Positions 6,208-13,596 of a stretch of DNA of 16,252 bases are shown piece by piece (positions within the stretch are counted from its first letter, which is position 1; each line of letters begins with the position of its first letter). The DNA comes from JACDDK01 sp041747155 (lineage in GTDB: Bacteria > Actinomycetota > Rubrobacteria > Rubrobacterales > Rubrobacteraceae): positions 1 to 16,252 of the forward strand of contig JBGTFQ010000141.1 of assembly GCA_041747155.1 (NCBI GenBank). The letters run 5' to 3'. Below the pieces are notes generated by a model, which saw only the letters and a program-made list of their open reading frames with translations, did no database searches and had not been told where the DNA came from. Both the position numbers and the translations under genes were made by a program.

Positions 6208-7260
6208 TTAGCCCGAGGCAACCGCCGAAAGAGGCTCTTCGAGGATTCGCAGGGCAGCTCCTGACTCCAGAGCGTCACGGGCTCGGTCGATATGGTCCTC
6301 CACTCCTGACCGCGCATCCTCGTCGCCCATCCACAACCTCAAGGCGGCGTTGTACAGGATCAGAGCCCTCGCTTCCGGGCTCCCGGAATTCTCGAAAATA
6401 GCTCTCAGACCCTCTAGCTCATCTTGTCGCCCGTTCCACGGAATGTGCGCCTTCGTGGATCTCGGCAGTCTCAAAGACTCTGGCGCGACCGTAAACTCTT
6501 CTATGGAGCCTTCGCGTACCCGGAACAACGATGATGAGCCGTCCAGCGGCGCTTCGTCGGAACCTTCTATCGCCTGGTATACGAGTGCGTGTTCGACGCC
6601 TAGTAGGATCAAAGTCTCCGCGATCGTCCGTAAAAAGGGACGATGCGTCACACCGACCATGAGTCGGGTGTCTGTGAGGGGAGAGACAAGCTTCTCGGCA
6701 ACGCTCAAAACCGTTCGGCGAGCGATCTCCCATCGCAGGGGAAGAAGTGCGTGAAGCTCTGGCAAATAGTGCTCGACACTTGTGGCTGCGAATCCGCGCT
6801 CCGCAAGAGAAATTTCTGTCCCTTCAAGCGATTGCGGCACGGAGATTCCGAGGACTCGCAGGGTGTCGAAGAAAGTACGACCGGCCTTCGGTGGGGTTCC
6901 TTCGCAGCCGAGGAGCAGTGTCCGACCGCCAGCCGCCGCCGCTACGATCGAGGCCGCAGCCCCGACATTGGAGGTACGGAGCTTTCCATCGAAGCCGCCG
7001 GTTACGGTAACGGTCGGGGGGCCGCTTGGGGCTTCCATCTTTCGGGTGAGCGAGCGCATTGGGCGGGTGTAGCCGGCTGTTTCGGCTGCGGTGTCGCCTA
7101 CGGCACGACCGACGAGCAGGAAACCTCCGATCTGAGCCGGTGTCGCCTCACCTGCGAGTATTAGCTCCATTGCCCGCTCGCACATCGTGGGGTCCAACTC
7201 TCCTAGGTGCGTTGGCCCACGGGCGCGGAGTTTCAGTATCTCCCGAAACTCTTCGCTCAC
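6208..7260 (-). CDS. TrpD2 / CnaT-like protein (anthranilate phosphoribosyltransferase family) in the nitrite operon
   Basis: A 350-residue relative of anthranilate phosphoribosyltransferase. The helical N-domain (A-T-P-A-Q-I-G-G-F-L-L-V, 39-50) and the C-domain fold signature are present, but the catalytic GTGGDG...N-x-S-T loop of true TrpD is altered: the equivalent stretch at 87-100 reads T-G-G-F-D-G-K-L-R-T-S-N-V-G, and the second site reads E-G-S-D-E-A-P-L (232-239). It is therefore unlikely to make tryptophan precursors. It starts at GTG 7260, overlapping the nirD stop by four bases, so it is coupled to nitrite reductase. In Anabaena a protein of this family, CnaT, is needed for expression of the nitrate-assimilation nir operon; an equivalent role is the best inference here. 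Other TrpD2 proteins (YbiB) bind nucleic acid. Family call firm, role inferred. Confidence 0.8.
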   Translation of the reverse strand: MSEEFREILKLRARGPTHLGELDPTMCERAMELILAGEATPAQIGGFLLVGRAVGDTAAETAGYTRPMRSLTRKMEAPSGPPTVTVTGGFDGKLRTSNVGAAASIVAAAAGGRTLLLGCEGTPPKAGRTFFDTLRVLGISVPQSLEGTEISLAERGFAATSVEHYLPELHALLPLRWEIARRTVLSVAEKLVSPLTDTRLMVGVTHRPFLRTIAETLILLGVEHALVYQAIEGSDEAPLDGSSSLFRVREGSIEEFTVAPESLRLPRSTKAHIPWNGRQDELEGLRAIFENSGSPEARALILYNAALRLWMGDEDARSGVEDHIDRARDALESGAALRILEEPLSAVASG

Positions 7261-7619
7261 GCTACTTTTTCCTCGCCCGAGTCCTCTTGCGGAGCGGGCT
7301 GATCGTCCAGCAACGTTGCATCCACGAAGATTTTACCGTCCTCGACCTTTACCGGAAACGTGAGGACTCGTGAGAGGTTGTCGTTGGTGACTTCTCCGGT
7401 GGAAAGCTCGATCTTGCGAGCGTGCAACGGACATGAAACCGTGGTCGCCGCCACGTCGCCGTCGGAGAGCGGGCCGCCTTTGTGCGGGCAGACATCTCCG
7501 ATAGCGTAGAAGCCTTCTTCGGTATTGAAGACTCCCACAGAGAAACCCTCGATCTCGACGCGGCGACCCTCAAGGCTCGGCACGTCCTCTTCGGCGCAGA
7601 CCGCGATCCAGCGGCTCAT
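7257..7619 (-). CDS. nirD: Nitrite reductase small subunit, Rieske type
   Basis: 120-residue Rieske-fold subunit of NADH-dependent assimilatory nitrite reductase (partner of NirB). All four [2Fe-2S] ligands are present: Cys44 and His46 in C-P-H-K-G-G, Cys63 and His66 in C-P-L-H. Some NirD proteins, such as that of E. coli, have lost ligands, so this one probably holds a working cluster. The last 15 residues are an acidic tail (P-Q-E-D-S-G-E-E). ATG at 7619 has only a weak ribosome site and overlaps the stop of a 13-codon upstream frame, so it may be translated by coupling. The stop overlaps the next gene (GTGA). In the operon it lies 125 bases after nirC, not next to nirB. Confidence 0.93.
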   Translation of the reverse strand: MSRWIAVCAEEDVPSLEGRRVEIEGFSVGVFNTEEGFYAIGDVCPHKGGPLSDGDVAATTVSCPLHARKIELSTGEVTNDNLSRVLTFPVKVEDGKIFVDATLLDDQPAPQEDSGEEKVA

Positions 7620-7657
7620 CTGCGGCCTGTCGTTACGACGTAATGATGTTGGGTCAT
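7616..7657 (-). CDS. Possible 13-residue upstream peptide overlapping nirD
   Basis: A minus-strand frame from ATG at 7657 reads M-T-Q-H-H-Y-V-V-T-T-G-R-R and ends in a TGA that overlaps the nirD ATG (ATGA). AGGAG lies 11 bases before its start, a little far but better than anything directly before nirD. It contains the odd palindrome TTACG-A-CGTAA (7633-7643). It could carry ribosomes to nirD, or be accidental. The rest of the 125-base gap (7658-7744) shows nothing clear. Confidence 0.35.
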   Translation of the reverse strand: MTQHHYVVTTGRR

Positions 7658-7744
7658 TGGCTTTCGGTCTCCTCTCAGCGATTGTCCGCCATTTGTTTTC
7701 GCGCTTAGCTCTTTAGGCTTTACCTGCGGAAGTGTTCGCCCCAC

Positions 7745-8569
7745 TCAGTTGACCGCGCCTGCGTTAGGTTGACGCGGTGTGGTTTTGTAATGGGTCGCGT
7801 AGATTATCGTGCCGACGAAGGTGAGCCCTCCCACTATGTTTCCGATTATCGTTGGGATCTCATTCCAGAGCAGGTAGTCTCCCCAGGTGAAAGCGCCTCC
7901 GAGCATGATGCCTGAAGGGAACAGAAACATGTTCACCACCGAGTGCTCGAAGCCCATGTAGAAGAACACCAGGATCGGCATCCACATCGCCATGATTTTA
8001 CCGGAGACCGAACTAGACAGCATCGCCGCGACTACCCCGGTCGAGACCATCCAGTTGCACATCACGGCTCGCACGAATAGCGTGAGCATTCCGCTAGCAC
8101 CCGCATCGGCATAGCCGATTGTACGGCTCTCGCCTATCTTGCCGATTGTCTTGCCGATCTCATCGGGTCCGGTACTGAACCCGGTAGTGAAGACTATCGC
8201 CATGAAGAGTGCGACGGTCATTGCGCCAGCGAAGTTTCCGACGAAAACCAGGCCCCAGTTTCGCAGCAGACCTTTCATCGTCACGCCTTTTCTCTTGTCG
8301 AGCAGCGCCAGCGGCACGAGCGTGAACACGCCGGTCACTAGGTCGAAGCCCAAGAGATAGAGCATGCAGAATCCGACCGGAAACAGCAGGGCTCCGACCA
8401 GCGGGTTTCCGGTATTGACTGTGATGGTGACCGCGAAAGCGGCGGCGAGAGCTAGAATCGCGCCTGCCATGTAGGCTCGGATCACCGTATCCTTGAAGGA
8501 CATATGGACCTTGTCTTCACCGGCATCGATCATCTTGTTGGCGAAATCGGGCGGACTTACGTATGACAC
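7745..8569 (-). CDS. nirC: Formate/nitrite transporter family channel (NirC-like)
   Basis: 274-residue pentameric FNT-family membrane channel, here most likely moving nitrite across the cytoplasmic membrane. Six hydrophobic segments fit FNT topology. Diagnostic motifs: G-N-P-L-V-G-A (54-60), F-D-L-V-T-G (75-80), M-C-N-W-M-V-S (170-176) and G-F-E-H-S-V-V-N-M (206-214) with the central pore histidine at 209, the same number as in FocA. GTG at 8569 has AGGAG seven bases upstream. It sits 90 bases after nirB in the same orientation. A formate role is possible for the family but the nitrite reductase context argues for nitrite export or import. Confidence 0.92.
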   Translation of the reverse strand: MSYVSPPDFANKMIDAGEDKVHMSFKDTVIRAYMAGAILALAAAFAVTITVNTGNPLVGALLFPVGFCMLYLLGFDLVTGVFTLVPLALLDKRKGVTMKGLLRNWGLVFVGNFAGAMTVALFMAIVFTTGFSTGPDEIGKTIGKIGESRTIGYADAGASGMLTLFVRAVMCNWMVSTGVVAAMLSSSVSGKIMAMWMPILVFFYMGFEHSVVNMFLFPSGIMLGGAFTWGDYLLWNEIPTIIGNIVGGLTFVGTIIYATHYKTTPRQPNAGAVN

Positions 8570-8659
8570 AGTGGTTCTCCTATCGGTTGTGGGCCATTCA
8601 GTGCTGCGAGTGCTGCGATGTCTAACGAAATTCGGCTATAGTCGACTCGATCCAGTGCC

Positions 8660-11047
8660 TCACTTGCGTCTTATCGTGCCGACGAATTGGTTGTTCGTGG
8701 CGTTCTCCCGGCGCTCCAGCCACGGGTCACTAGTCGCCGCCTGAGCCTCGACGAGTCGTTCGCGTAAACGTTCGGGCTCGCCGGATGACTCGTCCATCAC
8801 CACGGCCCGGATGTTGTCCAGCCCGATGCGCGGCACGAAATCGTAGGTGCGCTCCTTGAAGTTGCCGTTCTCGCGGTAGTACTGCATGAACGCCATCATG
8901 AGGTTTTTTGCCTCTTCTTCGGTCTCGACCGTGGCGATCACATCGCCTTTGCGTACCTCCATACCTGCGGCGCCTCCGACGTAGATCTGCCACCCACCCT
9001 CTATGGCTATGACCCCAATGTCCTTGACGCTCGACTCCGCGCAATTTCTCGGACAACCCGACGCGCCCATCTTCACCTTGCCGGGCGTGTACAGGTTCTC
9101 GAAGGTCTTTTCCATCTCTATTGCAAGCTTCGTCGAATCTCCCACTCCGTAGCGGCAAAATTCTGTCCCGACGCAGCTCTTTACCTGTCGAAAAGCCTTC
9201 GTGTAGGCGAAACCCGACGGCATGTCGAGGTCTTCCCAGGCTTTTGGGAGGTCTTCCTTCTTCACGCCGAGGATATCCAGGCGTTGGGAGCCGGTTATCT
9301 TGATCATGCGGGCGTTGTATTTCTCCGCGACGTCGGCGACTTTCCTGAGTTGATCCGGACTCGTCACACCACCATAGCTCCGCGGCACGATGGAGAACGT
9401 CCCATCGTTCTGGATGTTTGCGTGAACCCGGTCGTTTATGTGGCGACCGTGACGTTCTTCCTTGTGCCGATTTGCGTTAACTTCGCTCACGATGTACGTC
9501 AATCCAACCTTGCAGTCCGAGCAGACCTTACCGGACCCGCAAGCCTCGCCAACCTCGCTCACGCTCCGCAAACCGCGTTCGGTCACAATTTCTTTGAGAT
9601 CACCGTGGGTAAGCTCCATACATTTGCACAGATAGCTTTTGTCTTCTTCGACGCTCTCGGCAGACTCCTGGAGGATCTGCCCCAAGAGCGGCTTGCAGCT
9701 TCCGCAAGAGTTGCCCGCTTGCGTCTCGGCGACTACTTCGGAGACTTTGTTGAGACCGAGATCTTGGATGGTGGCTACTATTTGTCCTTTGTTGATGCCG
9801 TTGCAATCGCAGACTTGCGCGTCGTCGGCTAGTTCCAGTGGAGCCACATCGCCGCCGGTTCCAATGATCCAATCGGCGACTTCGTCGGCGTTCGCGCCAC
9901 GTTTTACAGCATCGGTCAGTTGTGGGCCGGTGCTCACGTCGCCGAGCAGGACGGTGCCGATGATTTTGCCGTCCCGGACCACGGCTTTCTTGTACACGCC
10001 GGTGAGGGGATTGGAGCTTACGATGGATTCGCAGCCTTCGTCGTCGCCGTAAGCGTCGCCTGCGGAGTTCAGATCCACTCCGGCGACCTTTAGTTTCGTG
10101 GCTGCGCCGGAGCCCTTGTAGACAGATTCGCCGTCGCCGAGGATCTCATCTACCACTACGCGCACTTGTTCGAGGGCGGGGGCGACCAGCCCGATCAACT
10201 GCCCGTTGAACTCGGTACATTCCCCGACGGCGTAGATATTCTCCACGCTGGTCCGCATGTGCTCGTCGACGATAATCCCCGCGTTGCAGCGGATATTGCC
10301 GTGACCGGCGGGCTTCGTGTTCGGGACGATGCCCGTGCAGATCACGACCATATCCGCCGTAAGGAACTCGCCGGTCTTTAGCCGCACGCCCTGGACGTGT
10401 CCGTTGCCCAGAATCTCCTCGGTGTTCGCCTCTACGCGCACGTCGATGCCCATCTTCTCGATCTCGTGCTGCAACATCCGCCCCGCCGGTGGGTCTAGCT
10501 GCTGGTTCATAAGATGCCCGGACCTGTGCAGAACGGTCACCTCCGCATCGTGCGTCAGCAACCCATAAGCCGCCTCAAGACCCAACAGACCACCACCGAT
10601 AACGACGGCTTTCTCCGGCCCGGATTCGAGCATCTCTTCGACGTCTCGCACCGTGCGGAACACGAACACGCCAGTCTTGTCGCGACCTTCGATGGGTGGG
10701 ACCGAGGACGACGAGCCGGTAGCCAAGATGAGGCGGTCGTATTCCACCCATTCGTTATCGGTGCCACGGACACGCTGTTTTTTTGTGTCTATCTCTTCGA
10801 GGAGGATGCCCCGGCGGAAGTCTACGTTCTGTTCTTCGTACCAGTCGTCGGAGCGCATTCCGAGGTCTTCGAGGTCCACGCTTCCGGCCATGTATTCTGA
10901 GAGACGGACTCGGTCGTAGGTGCCGACTTCCTCGCCGCCGTAGAGCGTGATCTCAACGCCCGCCGCGTCTTTGGCGAGCAGGCTGTCCACCAACGCGGCC
11001 CCGGCGTTCCCGTTTCCTACAACCGTAATCCTCAAACGCTCACTCAA
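8660..11047 (-). CDS. nirB: Nitrite reductase [NAD(P)H] large subunit
   Basis: Reduces nitrite to ammonium with six electrons from NAD(P)H; cytoplasmic. The 795 residues are in the range of Bacillus NasD. Order of domains: FAD-binding (V-V-G-N-G-N-A-G, 9-16), NAD-binding (V-I-G-G-G-L-L-G-L-E-A-A, 149-160), FAD closure at G-E-C (275-277), then two BFD-like [2Fe-2S] modules with Cys413/415/448/451 and Cys474/476/509/512, then the sulfite/nitrite reductase core. The siroheme-[4Fe-4S] ligands are Cys625 and Cys631 (C-V-G-T-E-F-C) and Cys665 and Cys669 (C-P-R-N-C). TTG at 11047 gives the standard N-terminus, with AGAGG about nine bases upstream. It starts 21 bases after the nitrate reductase stop, so the two steps are made together. 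Confidence 0.96.
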   Translation of the reverse strand: MSERLRITVVGNGNAGAALVDSLLAKDAAGVEITLYGGEEVGTYDRVRLSEYMAGSVDLEDLGMRSDDWYEEQNVDFRRGILLEEIDTKKQRVRGTDNEWVEYDRLILATGSSSSVPPIEGRDKTGVFVFRTVRDVEEMLESGPEKAVVIGGGLLGLEAAYGLLTHDAEVTVLHRSGHLMNQQLDPPAGRMLQHEIEKMGIDVRVEANTEEILGNGHVQGVRLKTGEFLTADMVVICTGIVPNTKPAGHGNIRCNAGIIVDEHMRTSVENIYAVGECTEFNGQLIGLVAPALEQVRVVVDEILGDGESVYKGSGAATKLKVAGVDLNSAGDAYGDDEGCESIVSSNPLTGVYKKAVVRDGKIIGTVLLGDVSTGPQLTDAVKRGANADEVADWIIGTGGDVAPLELADDAQVCDCNGINKGQIVATIQDLGLNKVSEVVAETQAGNSCGSCKPLLGQILQESAESVEEDKSYLCKCMELTHGDLKEIVTERGLRSVSEVGEACGSGKVCSDCKVGLTYIVSEVNANRHKEERHGRHINDRVHANIQNDGTFSIVPRSYGGVTSPDQLRKVADVAEKYNARMIKITGSQRLDILGVKKEDLPKAWEDLDMPSGFAYTKAFRQVKSCVGTEFCRYGVGDSTKLAIEMEKTFENLYTPGKVKMGASGCPRNCAESSVKDIGVIAIEGGWQIYVGGAAGMEVRKGDVIATVETEEEAKNLMMAFMQYYRENGNFKERTYDFVPRIGLDNIRAVVMDESSGEPERLRERLVEAQAATSDPWLERRENATNNQFVGTIRRK

Positions 11048-11068
11048 CTGTACGCCTCTCTTTTTGGA

Positions 11069-13291
11069 TTATTTGTCTGCTGTCGCGAAGTCTTGCTTGT
11101 CTGCCTTTTCCTTGAGGTCAACCGGCTCCAGACGAACCGCCGCGCCTTTTAACTCGGGTTGCTTGCTGATGGGATCCACGGTGTCGTGAGTCGTCTCGTT
11201 GAGGCTCCCGCCGTCGGTCCAGAGATCCCCCCAGTGAAATGGGGCGAATACTGTTCCAGGCTCGATGGTCTCACTAACGACAACTCGCGCCGTGAACGAT
11301 CCTCGTGACGACGAGATGAGGGCTGCCTCCCCGTTCTTTAGACTGGCTTCTCCGGCGGCCTCTGGATGTACTTCCACAAATGGGCCATCTTCGAGTCCCT
11401 TCATCAGCTTGGGTGAGCGACCGGTGCGGGTCATCGTGTGCCACTGGTTTTTTACTCGTCCGTTGGAGAGCGTGAGCGGATACTCGTTGTCCGGCGGCTC
11501 GTGTAGTTCTTCGTGCGGGGTTGCCTCGAATCGCGCTCGTTTATCCGGGGTGTTGAAGCGTTTGTCCGTGTAGAGTCGGGGCGTTCCGGGATGCTCGGCG
11601 TCTCGATCCATGATCCGCTCGAACCTTCCGAACGGAACCTCGCTGTCGTAGAGGCTGTCCGGCACCGGCCACTGAGCAGGCCGCCGTCGCAACCGCTCGT
11701 GCGAGAGCCCGGTCACGTCCAGGACCGTGCCTCGGGTCAACTCGACGTACTCGGCGTAGACCTCCGCCGAAGACGTCCACGCGAAATGCTTTCCGTAACC
11801 CAGAGCGCGAGCTACGCTGCTGAAGATCTCCCAATCCGCCAGTGCCTCGCCCGGCGGCTCCACAAGCTTCTCGACAAAGCTCACTCGACGCTCGGAATTC
11901 GTCATCACGCCAGCTTTCTCACCCCACTGAGCTGCCGGTAGCACGAGGTCTGCGTAGGCCGTCGTCTCCGTGGGATATGCGTCCTGCACCACGACGAATG
12001 AGGCATTCTCTAAGGCTCGGCGAGTGCGGGTGAGATCTGGCATCGAAGCGGCGGGATTGGTTGCTGCGACCCATAGAAACTTCGTATCGCCTTTTTCCAG
12101 AGCCTGGAACATCTCCGTAGCCGGAAGGCCGGGTTTGTCGGAGATCGAACCAGGCTTCACGCGCCAGGCCTCCTCAACCTCGCTCCGGTGACGCTCGTTC
12201 TCCACGAGCCGGTATCCGGGTAACAGGTGCGCGAGTCCACCGACTTCCCGACCACCCATCGCGTTCGGCTGTCCGGTGAGGCTGAACGGGCCCGCTCCCG
12301 GCTTGCCGATATTTCCCGTGGCGAGGTGCAAGTTGATTATAGATCGGTTCTTCTTGGTCCCAACTGCACTCTGGTTGACACCCATCGTCCACAGGGTAAG
12401 CGCGGCTTTCGCCTGACCGAATTTGCGAGCTGCCCAGACTATGTTGTTCTGGTCGACGCCGCAGACCCGAGCCGCCTTACGGGGCGTCCACTCGCGGGCG
12501 GCTTTCGCTGCCGCCTCGAAGCCCGTAGTGCGATGTTGGATAAAGTTCTGGTCCAGGAAATCTTCGTCCATAAGAACCCGGAGCATCGCGTTGGCTAGGG
12601 CGAGATCGGTGCCGGGTTTGATAGGAAGATGCAGGTCGGCGATCTCGGCGGTCGCTGTGCGACGAGGATCAATGACTATTACGGAGACTGCGGGGTCTTT
12701 GGTTCGCTGCTGAATCCTGCCGAACGTGACTGGGTGGCAGTCAGCGGTATTCGACCCCCACAAGAGCAAACACTCCGCAAAACCAATGTCCGCATACGAT
12801 GTGGGAGGCCCATCCGTCCCAAATGCTCCCGCGTACCCGGCCACCGCGCTAGACATGCACAACCTGGAGTTCGAGTCCAGATTGTTCGTCCCCAAAAACC
12901 CCTTCGCCAGTTTGTTGACCGCATAGTAATCCTCCGTCAACAACTGTCCAGAGATATAGAATGCTGCCGCTTCTGGACCGTGATCCTCGACGGCATCGTG
13001 CAGCTTTTCCGCGATCTCCGCGAAAGCGTCTTCCCATGAGACTCGTTCCAACTCGCCGTTCGCGTTGCGTCGTTGGGGATGTGTGAGTCTATCGGGAGAG
13101 TCCAGAGCCTCCGGTAGTCCCGTCGGCTTGGGGCAGAGCTTCCCGAAGTTGGCCGGATGTGACTTGTCGCCCCGGATCTGGACGATCCCACCATCCTTCA
13201 TTCCAGCTTCGACCCCGCACCCAACACCACAATACGGACAAGTCGACTTCACCCAGCTCTCCGGCTGCTTTCCCGCTTTTCCTTTAGCCAA
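11069..13291 (-). CDS. narB: Assimilatory nitrate reductase catalytic subunit (molybdopterin, 4Fe-4S)
   Basis: Reduces nitrate to nitrite in the cytoplasm using Mo-bisMGD. The 740 residues match the NarB/NasC class. The N-terminal [4Fe-4S] motif is complete (Cys18, Cys21, Cys25, Cys53), and Cys145 in S-R-L-C-M-S-S is the molybdenum ligand, cysteine rather than selenocysteine. The C-terminal molybdopterin dinucleotide domain is seen around residues 620-730 (L-S-N-G-R-V-K-N-Q-W-H; F-A-P-F-H-W-G). There is no C-terminal BFD [2Fe-2S] or flavin domain, so an outside donor (ferredoxin, or an NADH subunit elsewhere) is needed. TTG at 13291 has GAGG upstream; a GTG at 13252 with GGAG six bases before it is an alternative start leaving the iron-sulfur motif intact. 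First gene of the minus operon, divergent from narK. Confidence 0.94.
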   Translation of the reverse strand: MAKGKAGKQPESWVKSTCPYCGVGCGVEAGMKDGGIVQIRGDKSHPANFGKLCPKPTGLPEALDSPDRLTHPQRRNANGELERVSWEDAFAEIAEKLHDAVEDHGPEAAAFYISGQLLTEDYYAVNKLAKGFLGTNNLDSNSRLCMSSAVAGYAGAFGTDGPPTSYADIGFAECLLLWGSNTADCHPVTFGRIQQRTKDPAVSVIVIDPRRTATAEIADLHLPIKPGTDLALANAMLRVLMDEDFLDQNFIQHRTTGFEAAAKAAREWTPRKAARVCGVDQNNIVWAARKFGQAKAALTLWTMGVNQSAVGTKKNRSIINLHLATGNIGKPGAGPFSLTGQPNAMGGREVGGLAHLLPGYRLVENERHRSEVEEAWRVKPGSISDKPGLPATEMFQALEKGDTKFLWVAATNPAASMPDLTRTRRALENASFVVVQDAYPTETTAYADLVLPAAQWGEKAGVMTNSERRVSFVEKLVEPPGEALADWEIFSSVARALGYGKHFAWTSSAEVYAEYVELTRGTVLDVTGLSHERLRRRPAQWPVPDSLYDSEVPFGRFERIMDRDAEHPGTPRLYTDKRFNTPDKRARFEATPHEELHEPPDNEYPLTLSNGRVKNQWHTMTRTGRSPKLMKGLEDGPFVEVHPEAAGEASLKNGEAALISSSRGSFTARVVVSETIEPGTVFAPFHWGDLWTDGGSLNETTHDTVDPISKQPELKGAAVRLEPVDLKEKADKQDFATADK

Positions 13292-13363
13292 CTCTCTACC
13301 TCGAATCCCTGATTGCTTCGACTACGAAACGATCTCAAAGAATGTTAGTCACCGAACGATAAA

Positions 13364-13391
13364 CGATGCATCGGCCCGATGTACATATATG
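13364..13391. promoter_or_regulatory. Cluster of overlapping palindromes, candidate nitrate regulator site
   Basis: Four perfect palindromes overlap in 28 bases: CGATGCATCG (13364-13373), CATCGG-C-CCGATG (13369-13381), ATGTACAT (13379-13386) and CATATATG (13384-13391). The cluster lies 73-100 bases before the nitrate reductase start, a likely promoter position. Preceding it are two direct ACGAT copies. The regulator is unknown. Confidence 0.4.
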
Positions 13392-13484
13392 CAACACGGT
13401 AATAGACGGATTTTGGGACAGTCGTTAGACCCAGCGTTGGCACATGAATCCGGGGCATCTCGGCGTGGAAATTCAGGACATTGG

Positions 13485-13501
13485 GACAAAGATTTTTTGT
13501 C
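13485..13501. promoter_or_regulatory. Inverted repeat GACAAA-N5-TTTGTC within a repeated TTGGGACA element
   Basis: Perfect 6-base arms around GATTT. The left arm overlaps the second TTGGGACA copy; the first copy at 13413-13420 has no matching right arm. It sits about 95-110 bases before the narK start and could be an activator or repressor site. Confidence 0.3.
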
Positions 13502-13596
13502 GCCGGGCGGATTAGCATTGTGCTGGTTGAGTCGCATCGCACTGAAGTGGGCATTACAAACTTATCGGCTACCGTCGATCGTTGGAGGGAGATATC

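Larger units (their letters stand above)
13292..13596. other. Divergent control region between nitrate reductase and narK
   Basis: About 305 bases without a convincing gene. It must hold promoters for both operons, though no standard -35/-10 pair stands out. It contains a palindrome cluster (13364-13391), two copies of TTGGGACA (13413-13420 and 13481-13488, 68 bases apart) and an inverted repeat (13485-13501). Short frames on both strands here have no ribosome sites and are ignored. Confidence 0.6.

Noticed and set aside
6014..6211. 65-codon plus frame overlapping the small basic protein
   Set aside because: It starts inside the topoisomerase gene without a ribosome site, and the other frame (6054-6185) has a strong one and plausible composition.
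9284..9832. Plus-strand frame of 182 codons inside nirB
   Set aside because: Antisense shadow of the BFD-like and reductase regions of nirB.
11069..13291. Selenocysteine at the molybdenum ligand of nitrate reductase
   Set aside because: The ligand position (residue 145) is a normal cysteine codon and no in-frame TGA occurs.
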